From: Halichondria panicea | Taxonomy: Eukaryota; Porifera; Demospongiae; Suberitida; Halichondriidae | NCBI RefSeq assembly: GCF_963675165.1 | Contig: NC_087380.1 | Location: 4,021,803 to 4,085,802 of the forward strand | Direction of reading: 5' to 3' | Length of the DNA: 64,000 nucleotides | Shown here: positions 12,801 to 23,607 of the stretch, piece after piece | How the letters are laid out: the number at the start of each line of letters is the position of its first letter | Numbering within the stretch: position 1 is the stretch's first letter | Translations under genes and position numbers: made by a program | Notes under the pieces: generated by a model | Database searches by the model: none | What the model saw: only the letters and a program-made list of their open reading frames with translations | What the model was told of the DNA's origin: nothing

Positions 12801-15800
12801 TCGTTTCTTCTCTCAATTCCCGGCCACTTTAAAGTACGTCTTTCGTCGTTCAGCCCAAATGTTCCGTTGACATGAACCGGTAGTCCAGACGTAGCCTCCA
12901 TTGGCATAGGAAGGAAACAAAATATTCGACCCCCAACGGAACTAGTACCTAACTCCAAAACTGTGCCGACCCAAGGAAATGTACACTGTTTGGCTGCAGC
13001 TGCTTGTACTGTAGAGTCCTCTGATCCGACACTGTTAACTATCACCCAATTGCTCTGGCCAGCTTGGTTCTTCCTATGACTGTTGTCAGTCACAATTACA
13101 GAGAAGGTAGCTGTGAACGAAATTACACGGGAAATCGAGTATGGCTGTTCAGAATGAGCTTGCCGAAGTTGCTGCATGAACAATTTACGCTTGGAAGTAA
13201 CTGATGCTAAACTAGCTGGACTTATTTCCACACAGAATGATATGCTGTGCTGACCACTCTGTGAGATGTGCACTACTTGGATCTTGCATACTGACTTCAA
13301 AAACAGAAGCAAATACTTGGCCTCCTCTCTAAGAGCATCGAGGAGTAGTTGTAGCTTTTGAGTGTTGTATATTTTGTCCGAGAGACTGGATGCTTTTGTG
13401 CGTAATGGCAGTCGGAAGATAGTCCGTTGATATTGGGCTGAATTTTTATCGAAACCGGCCAAGCCATGGAGTGAAGTAATAAAATCAGATGACTGGTCAA
13501 TAAGGCTAGCCAAACTGAATGCCTGCCCAACTTCACCTTTCCAAACCTTTTCTTGAGGTTCAAAACAAGCTAAGCGATTTCCACTTACAATCATTGGGAG
13601 GTCTAAAATAGAGAGAATTTTAGCATATAAATAAAATTAATAACAACTACAGTCATTTAGTGTATACCAGATGAACACAATATGATCTAATTGCATGGTC
13701 ATGAGAATATAGCCAAAAAGCACAGACCAAAATGCTCAAGAGCAAGTACCAGGATTAGTGAGTTTCTATACGCACGTAGCTAAAATAAGTCATTTTGGCT
13801 GGTTTTCTCGGCCATGCAATCCTAGTAATTGTTCACATTGCTGGCCTATAAGACTATATAAGGGTGACATACAGTCCATGCATTTCGGGGGACAATGATT
13901 ATGCATCTTGTGCAAGCCATAAGGATTGTCTGAGTTGTTGAGTTTTAAAATGATAATACAGTGTACATATAATGTTGAGCACAGACATACACAGTCGAAG
14001 TGATGATGTAGTGGAAGCTGGTATATGGACCTGGAACACATACAGACTATAATTCAGGGGCGTAGGCAGGCGAGGTGCTTGAGCACCCCCCGGCCCCGTG
14101 CCTGACTCTATATTTTTTGAAGATCTGGTTGAGCTCAGCACTCAAGATCTTGTTAGCTGCATACTGAAATAGCTATTCATTCACCTAAGACATACTAGAG
14201 TTAGTAGCTGATCTATATACTACACGAGATAATTTTATTACATTACTCTCATTAATGAGCAAAACAATCAGCAGTTGCCAGTTCTATACTATCACACCTA
14301 TCTATATCTACTACCTGTGTATGGCTATTCATATTTTACAGCTTGTACGTAAACAACTGGACAGTGCTTTGCTTAGCTACACCTCTGTACTCATGCGGTT
14401 GCGAACACTCAGCTCCACCCTCAGTTTTACCAAACTGCATGAGGGTACATGGAGCTGATTATTTGGTGGGGTTGCAACCCCGGCCCTAGATCCACCCCTG
14501 CTATCAATTGGTTAAGCGCCACGCTGCATGGAATAACAATTTTTGTATGTGCGCTGTTGGAAACAACCATAAAAATGTATGTGGTTAGCGTTGTAATTAG
14601 AAAAAAGACGATAATGCACATAATACTAAAACTTCATCATAATAGAGATAATTATATACTACTATACCTAGGCTTCCTTACATGCAATGGTCACCGCTGT
14701 ATGTAGAACGATCACAGTTCATTCCAAGACGACACTAATTTTTAAACTGGTTACTGTACAACCCCAATACACGTCAAGCCACGCCATTTACAACTAACCT
14801 AAAATGCATACAGCTACGTATCAATACCAGGGTTGCACGTGTTATGGGGTCAACATCAAAATAGTAGTGTATCCTGACAAAAAAATTTGAAAATATACCA
14901 CTCTAAGCACCTTGGGTATTGTATTCTCTCAATTAAACGCACATGTACTTGTTTAGTTACGGTACGTTTAATCGAGCGTTTGCAACATCCTTTGAGTGCT
15001 TTTATTTATAGACATTACTCGAATAGTGGCGCATGCTCTACATTCATGTGCTGATTGCATGGAGGAGCTAGCCCAAAACAATTTGCCCTTTACCATGCAT
15101 CCCAATTGGTTAGCTTATCTATCTGGTTAGATCTATATAGCCTTACACGCTGAAGGTAGTGTCCCGAAAAGCACATCAGTAAGAGAGACGCCAGCTGTGC
15201 TGATAGAAAGCATGCACACAAATGGAACAGAAAGAAAAACGAATCTTTGAGTAATCTTAATAATGCAGAGGCCAATTTGAATACTAAGTTCACCTAATCG
15301 ATCCTCAAAAGCTACCTGTTTTAATAAATGCGCATATTCGATAAGGCCAGAATAGATATTTGAGCTATCATTTAATAAATAAATGCACTGCACATTATTT
15401 TAATCGAGAAACTAAAGTACCTACATTTTGCAACGAGAACAAGTAGTTACAAACCAGTGGTTATGTGCAACACTTGACTATAACGAACTCACCTGTGAGA
15501 TGATAGACAGAGTTGAATCCAATCCCAAACCTTCCAACTTTGAAGGGGTCCTCCGCTTTGATACTCTGCTGCAAGCTCTGTATTCCCTCCCAGTCTTCTT
15601 CTGTAAAACAGGCATCATTGGCAGCTACAAGAGCAGGGCCTTGGAATATGGCCAAGTCAGGATGAGGGAGGTTGGAAGTGCTATGCTGTCTCTCGTCAAC
15701 ATAGAACCACACTGTTGTAGCTCCAGCATCATCGGCATTCTGGATCATTTCCTACACAATCATGTTATGATCATTTCAAGGGTATTCCCTATATATAGGT

Positions 15801-17768
15801 ATAATTATACAAGGGGTTACTTTACATGGTGTTCCATGCACAAACTTATAAGTTATAGGACTGGTACTTTCATTCCCAAATATAATCACCAAGCCTTTAC
15901 ACGTACCCAATTACGTACTACGAGACTGTACTGAACATTACACACTCTTAATCAACTATCATTTTCTACATTTTCCTTGTTTTGTTTCGCTCGCTCAAAA
16001 GGATTACTGGAGGAGCTTAATGGGAAAGTGGCATGAATACCATCATTTGGACATTTGGTGAAATATTTGGATACCAATGAACCACGTCTCAAGTCTTACA
16101 GTTGCCCACCAAAGTAGCAAGCTATATACAGCTAGGCTATGCTGAAGCGTTAGCTGTTTCTGCTAAATATCCCATATATAGCTTTCCAACCACGTGGGAA
16201 CTTTTTGCGCATGTGCGAGGGCGTTTGCTATGAATTTCATAAGATTGGCCAATATTCTCATACAGATAATTGCGATAATAATCGACACTGCATGTATTAG
16301 TGTATACAGTAGAACCTCGATTATCCGGCCCTCCATTATCCGGAACCTTGATTATCTGGTTTGGCAGTTTTCTTTTTATCAGATTAGAAAATGGGCGTGT
16401 CCCTCAAATGCGCATGCACGTTACAGATGTTACCATAGAGACATGCCTGCTTATCTTCTGCGCATGCCAGACAACCATGTGGCACTGCTTTTTATCAATA
16501 AAGTGGGTGGATCAAGGAGTGGTTTATCTATTCGATTATCCAGCGTATTCACTTATCCGGCCTGCTTCTGGAACCAAGGTGTCCGGATAATCGAGGTTCT
16601 ACTGTATAGTAGTATCACAATTTGAGCAAGAAGGGGTGGATACGCATTGAGGTCAAAGTTTATAATGCTGCTATCTGTCAGTATACATAATTATAATACC
16701 TTTTATTCTGACATTTCAATGTGCCATGAAAATAGTTTTTTGAATGTCAGCAACCGTTCTATGTGTCGAAAAGGCATCAACTAAGTCTATCAAAATGCCC
16801 CCCACAGAAAAATATTCTGAATGAAGCACAGCAAGTGCAACCATTAGCTGACCCACATGCAAAAAAAGGCATTCGAGCTACTATGCACACATGTTATTAT
16901 GCCTCGGTGCATGCGCAAGCGAGGTATATACAGTAGTGTGTTTGTATATGTGGCTGTGTGTGTGTGTAGACTGTTATATACAGCTGCTCAAGGATCAGTA
17001 AGATAGTAATGTTTTCTTGGATTTTAATTTGTGGATTTGCAAAATAATGCTTCGTTCTCGAGTTATGTCTAGTTTTGCTTACTTGGAATGCCATTGCAGC
17101 CTTTTTAGAAGAGTGCGTAGCAAAACTTGTCCATGGAGTGTTGCTACTCTACTCAGTACTTAGCTCTGCACTAGAACGCCATACTTGCCCGTGAATATCA
17201 TTATGATGCTTACAGTAACATGCAGCTAGCTAAAGTATTGTTGTGTTTGCGGTTACCCCAATCATGTTCACGACTACTCAAGCCTAACCACTCGCTGACT
17301 CAGCTAAACGAGCTTCTACATTGGAACTTGACCAGGCGTTCAGATTAACGAACGGCTGTTCTCGAGGCTAGTGCGGCCATTCGTTTTAGACTTGGACTTT
17401 TGGTCGATCGTTTTTAACAAAAATCACAGTTAATCATTACCCACTCCTTGGGTTTCTCTGCATGCAAAATTATAACTTCTGTTGCCACTGTGCACTAAAT
17501 AAAAGTAAAAACTTTGACTTTAACTTGAATGGTGAATTAGTTTGACTTCTTTTGTGCACTAATAACTTTCACCCTTGTGATTTAGAAAATAAGTTAACTT
17601 TTACGAGTCATCAGCACCCGCAGTGCTTTCATTGCCAGCAGTTTTTACCTTGAAAATTTGTCCGTCAGGGTACCTCTCTAGGATGCCTTTTATAGTAACA
17701 GACAGGGGAGGCCTTCTCAGTCCAAACTGCTCTGACTTAGCCTCGGACTTAGCCTCTGACTTAGCCAT
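819..17768 (-). CDS. SACS: Sacsin-like giant co-chaperone (4 exon blocks)
   Basis: Proposed exons are 17768-17649, 15751-15493, 13602-7349 and 7310-819. Their lengths keep frame at every junction and give about 4,374 aa (human sacsin is about 4,579). Exon 1 starts [15 protein letters not shown] and ends IFK; exon 2 opens EMIQNADDA. Three sacsin ATPase repeats are visible: N-box NADDA near residue 45 with [16 protein letters not shown] near 1390 with [11 protein letters not shown], and NTDDA near 2363 with [11 protein letters not shown]. An XPCB-like stretch (GEIVGYEV) lies near 4010, a J domain with KWHPDKN near 4108-4165, and a HEPN domain from about 4236 to the end. Sacsin family proteins are Hsp70/Hsp90-linked co-chaperones acting in the cytoplasm, on the cytoskeleton and at mitochondria. 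No ubiquitin-like domain precedes repeat 1, unlike the human protein. Exon 3 and exon 4 could instead be one exon broken by a single-base frameshift (see 7311-7348). Confidence 0.9.
7311..7348 (-). other. Candidate 38-nt intron or frameshift inside sacsin
   Basis: The two long sacsin frames meet here: the upstream one ends with a TGA at 7325-7327. Read on the minus strand, the segment starts GTATAT and ends TTTGCAG. Removing these 38 nt joins KYLQ to IKKQFCLKD in phase 0. Alternatively, one T missing from the TTT run next to the TGA would restore a continuous frame reading [14 protein letters not shown], and the LIESLQ piece itself looks like sacsin sequence. Both readings make one protein, not two genes. 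Confidence 0.6.
14055..14500. mobile_element. hAT-type MITE in sacsin intron 2
   Basis: The ends are inverted: caggggcgtagg at the left and the complement of ctagatccacccctg at the right. They are flanked by near-matching 8-bp sequences (ctataatt at 14047-14054, ctatcaat at 14501-14508), the duplication length typical of hAT elements. There is no coding capacity, so it is a non-autonomous copy. It lies in the intron between sacsin exons 2 and 3. Otherwise that 1.9 kb intron holds nothing recognised. Confidence 0.6.
16307..16604. mobile_element. pogo/Tigger-type MITE in sacsin intron 1
   Basis: The element begins cagtagaacctcgattatcc and ends with its reverse complement (ggataatcgaggttctactg), with TA on both sides. 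This terminal sequence is characteristic of pogo/Tigger members of the Tc1-mariner group. It is about 298 bp and has no transposase, so it depends on an element elsewhere. Open frames spanning it are by-products of the repeat. Confidence 0.85.
16898..17633 (+). repeat. Dispersed repeat R1, long copy in sacsin intron 1
   Basis: The repeat starts tatgcctcggtgcatgcgca and ends with a short hairpin (agcacccgcagtgct) followed by ttcatt. Other copies lie at 22,074, 28,555, 52,980 and 62,255. The 3' hairpin end stops about 15 bp from the exon 1 splice donor, so much of intron 1 was built by this insertion. The terminal hairpin recalls Helitron-like elements, but the expected CTRR end was not found. 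Confidence 0.6.
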
Positions 17769-19971
17769 CTTGAAGTGTGCTTTATGGAGGATACGTATGT
17801 ATAGAATAATACATAATACTTAAGCACTGTGATTCCTTATACGGGAAATGCTCATAGTAAAACAGACCACAGTTTGTACACAAAATCCATATAAGCCGGG
17901 AACGCATAACGCTCTACGCTTTTACTGGTGTGTTGCAAAGATTCTGCAAACTCCAGTATTATTCACTTTTATACGCCCTTGTGATAATTATTATTACATG
18001 CATCCATCAATTCACCATAGTGAACCGTAGTGAAAACAGATGCATACAGTATGATTACACGCAAGTTAGGTGCATGGTTATGCATAGTTAAAACTAACCG
18101 CTAAGTCTTATCTACTTTCCTTCATTCTAGTGTGTTGTATATATAATATCTCCTGTTAGTTTATGAGTCGTAATAGTTTAACACTATATGATTGCTATAC
18201 TGCTACATTAAGGAGTTAAAGAAACAAAGGAAGTGCAACAACTCAAAGTTTGTGGTTTCTGGCTTGTTGTTTCTAATACGACTATGCTACTCACTTTCTA
18301 GTGTCACTGAGCATTGTTAGCTTTATTTACTAATATCTGACTAGATCTAGTCAGTGCAGTCAGTCTGCAAGCATGCATTCATAAACTGTTAGAGAGGGGC
18401 AATCTAGCCCATGTGCAATTGAATACTAGAAGTCTATAATTATAGAAGCTCTCACTTGCACTAGTGTGTTTGTGTGTGTGTCATGCTGCTCACTGATCAC
18501 TAATCAGTTTTCCATGTAGAAGTCTCTGGCATATTTGCCAAACATTTCGGGGCTCAAGTAACTCAAACAGACTTCAAGGTGTATTGGGGTTTATACCCAA
18601 GGACATTTCTATGTCTGGAGTACATACAACCGCACGACCACAATACACCCCAGGTGACTTGCAGTGTATGAAAACAACCATAATCGAACGCTTGATAATT
18701 AATAATTATAGTGTTATGTTACCTCCATAGCACGAAGGTAACGCAACATAAGCTTGCCTATATAATTATGTCATTTATAAGACAAGTGCACATTTTCAAT
18801 ATTCTGTCAACAATACTACATGACACACTCACCTGAACGCGATGTATTGGCAGCTTTATCCTGCAAGCCCTACAGTATTAATATATAAAGACATTAGTGC
18901 AGTTTACCATATCACTAAAATCTTTTGCAAGCATCAAAAATACGAACTTAGTGAGCGTTGGTCACTTTGCAAATAAAAATAGCAAAACCTAAACTGGTAA
19001 TGATACACGATATTTGCCAGAACGCAGGGGGTCAAATATTCTGCTGATTTGGCTCATTAGCAAAGGTTTTTCACTTCTTAGCTTATTTATACATGTTGAC
19101 ACTTGAAACTATGCATGCAGTGTTTACATAAGCACCATGTGAGTTCATAAACAGGTGCCAGGCACTGATAACTTGAATTAGATATGTGCTTGTCATAAAT
19201 GTGGTCGGTCACTGAGAGGCCCATTATTCTCATTGAGACCTGTTCAAATATTCAGAGGTATTCACGGAGGTCTATGATATCTACACTGTAGACTACAGGC
19301 CTCACACGTGACCAGAAGACTCTAGCGAATAAAAAGAAGCTCTATGGCAACAGTCGGATGCATGGTGCCTACTGCAAAAAGAGGAGACACTATAGGCCGG
19401 GTTTTGTAGCCGTCAAAGGGCCAGTTGAGCAACACATTCATTGTCCAGCTTCCCGAGCGCATACATACACGCAGGGTTTTTTTTTCCTCATTGTACAGCA
19501 ACTTAGTCACAGTATGTTTTGGTATGTGCGAACTGGATAACAGTTGCTTGCTATGCTTTCGACCTCCTGTGCTAGCTCTTCTCTTCAAGTTTGCATACCA
19601 CGCGGTTGCTTAGCTTATTTTCTATCAGTTATTGGCCTCGTCCAGCATGTAAGAGACTGGCATTGTGTGTTGATCGTTTTGTTAGTTTTTGTGACGTAAT
19701 GCCAGTCTAAGCCTGGATTAATTGAGTTTTGTGATTGACCTCGTGAGGGGCTAAACTGAGAAGTGAATGTTGTGTGTGTTGGACCGTGAATAGCTAGTCC
19801 TACGTAGATTGTTTTATCCGCACGGTGACACAATGGTCTCTGCGCTATTCAGAAACCTTCACTTGGCCTATAACTGTTATTAGATAATGTCTACCATTAA
19901 TCCTGCAGTCTGGTTGGCTATAGGTATTTATATAGTGTTATTTCCAACATGTACTTCACCTAGCCTCGAGG
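17769..19971. other. Intergenic, upstream of sacsin
   Basis: This is presumably where the sacsin promoter lies, since exon 1 begins at 17768 on the minus strand. No TATA box or other defined promoter element could be supported. Short open frames at 19,322-19,833 overlap each other on both strands and resemble no family. Confidence 0.4.
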
Positions 19972-20263
19972 TAGACTCGCAAGCCGTCACTGCTGCAGGC
20001 AAACAGTAGACTGGTCAAACTCCATGTAGAGACTCGTGTTGCACAGTCAGCATATCACATAAGATTCTAAGTAGCTGCGGTTTTCGTGATGTCACTATAC
20101 TGCTGTGCTACGTAGAGTTTTCTAGTGTACGTCACTATCAACGATCTTGCGGTAACCGCATGCAGTTAGTTGCCACAAATATCGTGGCAAACCTTACACG
20201 AGTCTCTACACGGAGTTTGACCAGTCTATTGTTCGCCTGCAACAGTGACGGCTTGCGAGTCTA
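19972..20263. mobile_element. Palindromic MITE with 9-bp target duplication
   Basis: The terminal inverted repeats begin tagactcgcaagccgtcact and extend for about 75 bp. Identical 9-bp flanks (gcctcgagg) lie at 19963-19971 and 20264-20272. Nine-base duplications with long inverted ends point to the Mutator superfamily. It has no coding capacity. A short palindrome with the same ends lies at about 21,840-21,892. Confidence 0.75.
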
Positions 20264-20483
20264 GCCTCGAGGAGGCGACCTAGCGTTATTTAGAGACAAA
20301 TCGGTCTGGAAACGAGGCTAGTACATCACCTAGAAAATTATGCAGCATCTATATAGACTAGATAAGAACAAGAACTGTCAAATCTGATTGGAAGAGCTTT
20401 TCAATCCGTCACAACGTCATGAACATGTACACAGCCCAATTTAACAATGCAAATGATATTCATGACATATACATGGTGTTCCA

Positions 20484-20543
20484 TGTAATGTAATTGACAA
20501 TGTAAGTGGACCGTGTAATGTAATTGACAATGTAAGTGGACCG
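20484..20543. repeat. Two tandem 30-bp units
   Basis: The unit tgtaatgtaattgacaatgt plus ten more bases occurs twice head to tail. It looks like a simple local duplication with no evident role. Confidence 0.8.
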
Positions 20544-20599
20544 TGTTTGTTGTGTGTGTCATACACATGATCTTATTATACCTAATTTGTTAACGCATA

Positions 20600-20705
20600 T
20601 AGACCATTCATGACGTAGTGGCGGATTGTGACGTACAGCACTTTTTGGTACTTCCCGGCCAACAATGTTAGTAATTTTTCACATTGCAAATGTGTTTAAA
20701 GATCA
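20600..20705. repeat. Dispersed repeat R2, partial copy
   Basis: It shares the run cacattgcaaatg and its upstream context (gacgt...cggattg, then ggccaa...tagtaat) with copies at 41,195-41,500 and 62,785-63,003. This copy is truncated. The class of element is unknown. Confidence 0.55.
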
Positions 20706-20959
20706 AGTTTCTTTTTTGTGCAGAAGTAAGTGGAACTTCAAGAAGCAATGAATTGGTGGAATTCAAGAAAAGAAGACAGAACAGGAATGAGCCTTAAATA
20801 CTAGCCAATTTATTGATGATGCTGTATAATTATATCCTAATTTTACCTTTGGTTCACACACTCAGGTATATTGTAACTATTGGTGGTGTTTATAACCAGC
20901 TTACTGTACTTTAAGAGCAGTCCCAAAAAGAGATGTGGTGTTGCAAAGGCATGAAGGCC

Positions 20960-21704
20960 CTATAATGGTTACAGGCAGCAAAGGAGCTTTGTAGCACTGC
21001 TGCATGCATGCACTAGATCCACTACGGTATGTCACAGCCACGCAGGCCACCTCTCTCATGAGTGGCCCATGCACACACTTTATTCCCCATGCAGTACGGT
21101 GGATAATGGTGCACAACTTGCACATGATTTGAATACGTACATACGAGATACTCAGAGCTTGTGGTTCTGAAGATACTCTCGCAGGGAGTTTAGAAGTGAG
21201 CGCCATGAGGGCTGTTTGTGCTTCTTTTGGTGTTGCATAGTATTTGCTGAGAACCTTCCTCACTCGAGAGCTACACGCAAAACCTACAAACATTAGCCGT
21301 GACATGTATATGATTATTTGAACACACATGCAACATGTACACTTGTAATTATTTCACTCACTGCTTCGCAATGGTTCTTGGCTGTTTTGGTGTACAAAGA
21401 GAGCAGCTGAGTCCCAGAAACTATCAACAGACCTTGTAGGCCAACTATGGACATGTGTTGACAGAATAAACTTTACAAGAGCTACATCTTCCTTAGATTT
21501 CCATTTCAGTAATGGTGATGACTTTATGCCAGTAGATCTAGTCGACATAGAGAGCCTAGGTGAGTCTCTGGATTTTTGAGCAATGATTTGACTCTGGGCC
21601 TGGGGTAGCTTCTCATGCTGCTTGAGTCTATATCTAGTTTCAGTACTGGTAGGAGTTGACAACTGTGGAGATAGCTTTCTCTTGTCACTGCCACGTTCAG
21701 CCAT
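20960..21704 (-). CDS. Small spliced gene, possible SANT/Myb-like region
   Basis: Exon 1 (21704-21362) encodes a basic Ser/Thr-rich N-terminus, then KWKSKEDVALVKFIL and the tryptophan-spaced SFWDSAALFV. A GTGAGT donor and a TTTGTAG acceptor bound an intron of about 78 bp. Exon 2 (21283-21145) continues in phase with SSRVRKVLSKYYATPKEA. The tryptophan spacing and basic helices suggest a SANT/Myb-like DNA-binding region, as in some host and transposon-derived animal proteins. A GTATGT donor follows exon 2. The last exon is uncertain; one option starts after an acceptor near 21,000 and soon reaches a stop near 20,967. Length is at least 160 aa. The frame is intact with no stop or shift. The family call is inference. 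Confidence 0.5.
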
Positions 21705-22073
21705 TAGCTAGCTTTAGCTAGCTGCTAGCTAGATAGATATATCGAATCTTTACAGTGCAAAATTCCCTAGTGACTAAGGCATTTCACTACTAATGTCCGG
21801 GGTGGAGGCCAGGATTCGAGGCTAAATCTAGATAGTCTATAAGACTCGCAAGCCGTCACTGTTCGCGTGCAACAGTGACGGCTTGCGAGTTAGCCTCGAC
21901 TCCAGCCCTTGAATAGTGGGCCTTTCTCAGCGGCCTGGAATCGAGGTCAAGGGGCTGGAGTCGAGGCTACTTGCGAGTCTATACGGAATCAGGAGTAGAT
22001 CTACATGAATATATTCATGTGGATCTACTCCTGACAGAATCTATAGTCTAGAGTCTACAATGTACATGTTAAT
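21705..22073. other. Palindrome-rich spacer
   Basis: No gene. It holds a short palindrome at about 21,840-21,892 with the same arms (gactcgcaagccgtcactgt) as the MITE at 19,972, fragments of the cctcgatt/ccaggccg family, and a hairpin at about 21,988-22,035 built on caggagtagatctacatgaa. Confidence 0.65.
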
Positions 22074-22317
22074 TATGCCTCGGTGCGCATGCGCAAGCGA
22101 GGTATATGGTAGTGTGTTTGTGTGTCTGTGTGTGTATCTGTGTGTCTGTGTAGACTGCTACAGCTGCTCAAGGATGAATCAAGTGCAAGTAAGAGTTTCC
22201 ATAGGCTTCTAGTCATGTTTACTTGGATTATGATTCGTGGATTTGCAAAATAATGCTTTATTCTCGAGTTATGCCTAGTTTTGCTTACTTGGAATGCCAT
22301 TGCAGCCTTTTTAGAAA
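22074..22317 (+). repeat. R1 repeat, 5' part only
   Basis: It starts tatgcctcggtgcgcatgcg and runs to gcagcctttttagaa, then stops abruptly, lacking the 3' hairpin of the long copies. The sequence after it (to 22,850) has no supported gene; overlapping open frames on both strands at 22,321-22,601 match nothing I recognise. Confidence 0.65.
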
Positions 22318-22854
22318 TCAATGGATGGCTATTCTAGCTGCCTGGATCTAGCTATAGTTGTTTTGGAATTCAAGAAAGACCTCAGACTCTTAGAGAAAGT
22401 AGAAGAATACTGTAACCTAGGTTTAGTACAGGCAGAAATAAAATTTTTCATAATAGTTAGACATCTAGCACAAAGAGAGGTACAGCCAGCTATAAGACTA
22501 CCCCAAGGCTTCTGGAGAAGCTTTTCGAAGACCAAAGAAGGCATACATATCACAGGTTTTGTCCAAACTAATGATCTAATCTTAGATTGGTAGCACAACA
22601 AAACTTAAAACAAAGACAAGTCCTTTTAATTAATCAATACAAAGATACTACTGTTCAAGCTTCATTCATAGATGCTTCTTTTCTAGTAGCCTAGATATCC
22701 AGCAGGAGCTGTTTCTGCATTCTCCAGAGAAATACAGCTAAAATACAGTGTCCCAGCTTGCCTTGTCAGCTAAATTGAGCTGTAAGGTTTCCCACTTGAA
22801 CGCAGCAATCTGATTGGGCTGCAAATTTCTTGCAGTGGGAACAAAACTGCTACA

Positions 22855-23444
22855 TATACAGGGATTTGAGGAGTTCTTGCAACTGTAATGTCGAGAGCGG
22901 AAGTACCTGTCACGTGAACAGTTACGTAATTATGGCTCATTTCAAACCAATTTTTCTCCAATAAAGCCTTAGGCCTGTTTATTTTGGGAAAAAATCTACC
23001 TATACAGGAGGCTTTGCTCTGCATATAATTAATTATCTGCAAGCCTTTGCACCACAGCTAAAGCTATCCTTGAGCCCAATCGTGAGCTACTACTGTTAGT
23101 CTGCCACACAAACTGTGTATCCAGCTGGAGCTAGCCTAAGAGAGATTTTACTGAGACTAGTGATACACTTTCAACAGCTTACGGGCAGGCTGGGGCAAGT
23201 AGTAGCTCACGAAACGATTAGCATCTCAAGGATAGCTTCAGCTGACAACCTGCTGTGGTGCAAAGCCTTTACCAAAGGCTCTTAGCTTTCTGATGTAAGT
23301 CGATGTTTTCCCAGTTTAACAAAAATGAATAGGCTCTATTGGAGAAAAATTGGTTTGGAATGAGCCAAAATTCAATCTTGTTACCAAGGTTCACGTGACA
23401 GGTACTTCCGCTCTCGACATTACAGTCCTCAAATCCCTGTATGT
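22855..23444. mobile_element. Large imperfect palindrome (foldback element)
   Basis: The left arm (from tacagggatttgagga through gagcggaagtacctgtcacg) reappears inverted at 23,320-23,444. Inner segments around 23,040-23,100 and 23,200-23,270 (tttgcaccacag, cttgag) also pair. The whole folds into one imperfect hairpin of about 590 bp centred near 23,150. It has no coding capacity and abuts the segmental duplication breakpoint region. Confidence 0.75.
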
Positions 23445-23491
23445 CAGTACTGATACCCAAAGCGTTGGTTGGACTCCGCCCAACTAGTTAG

Positions 23492-23586
23492 AGAGCCGAT
23501 TTTAAAGTAGGCTACCGAAGAGAAAACTAATGTTAAAGCCGATTTTAAAGTAGGCTATCAAAGAGAGCTGATTTTAAAGTAGGCAA
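23492..23586. repeat. Three short tandem units at duplication edge
   Basis: The core gattttaaagtaggct occurs three times at about 30-45 bp spacing immediately before the duplicated sacsin block begins near 23,608. Confidence 0.8.
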
Positions 23587-23607
23587 CCCAGTAGTGCTCG
23601 GTTACAG

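Noticed and set aside
819..13594. Two separate neighbouring sacsin-like genes meeting at 7325
   Set aside because: The downstream frame has no ATG at its start, it overlaps the upstream stop by a few bases, and the two parts together match one sacsin in order and length. A 38-nt intron or a one-base shift explains the break better.
16194..16625. 143-aa plus-strand frame
   Set aside because: It spans the pogo-type MITE and its inverted ends.
16898..17633. R1 as a classical Helitron
   Set aside because: There is a 3' hairpin, but the CTRR terminus and a 5' TC were not found at consistent positions, so I leave the class open.
22321..22601. Opposed 90-aa frames on both strands
   Set aside because: They overlap each other, match nothing I know and have no splice or context support.
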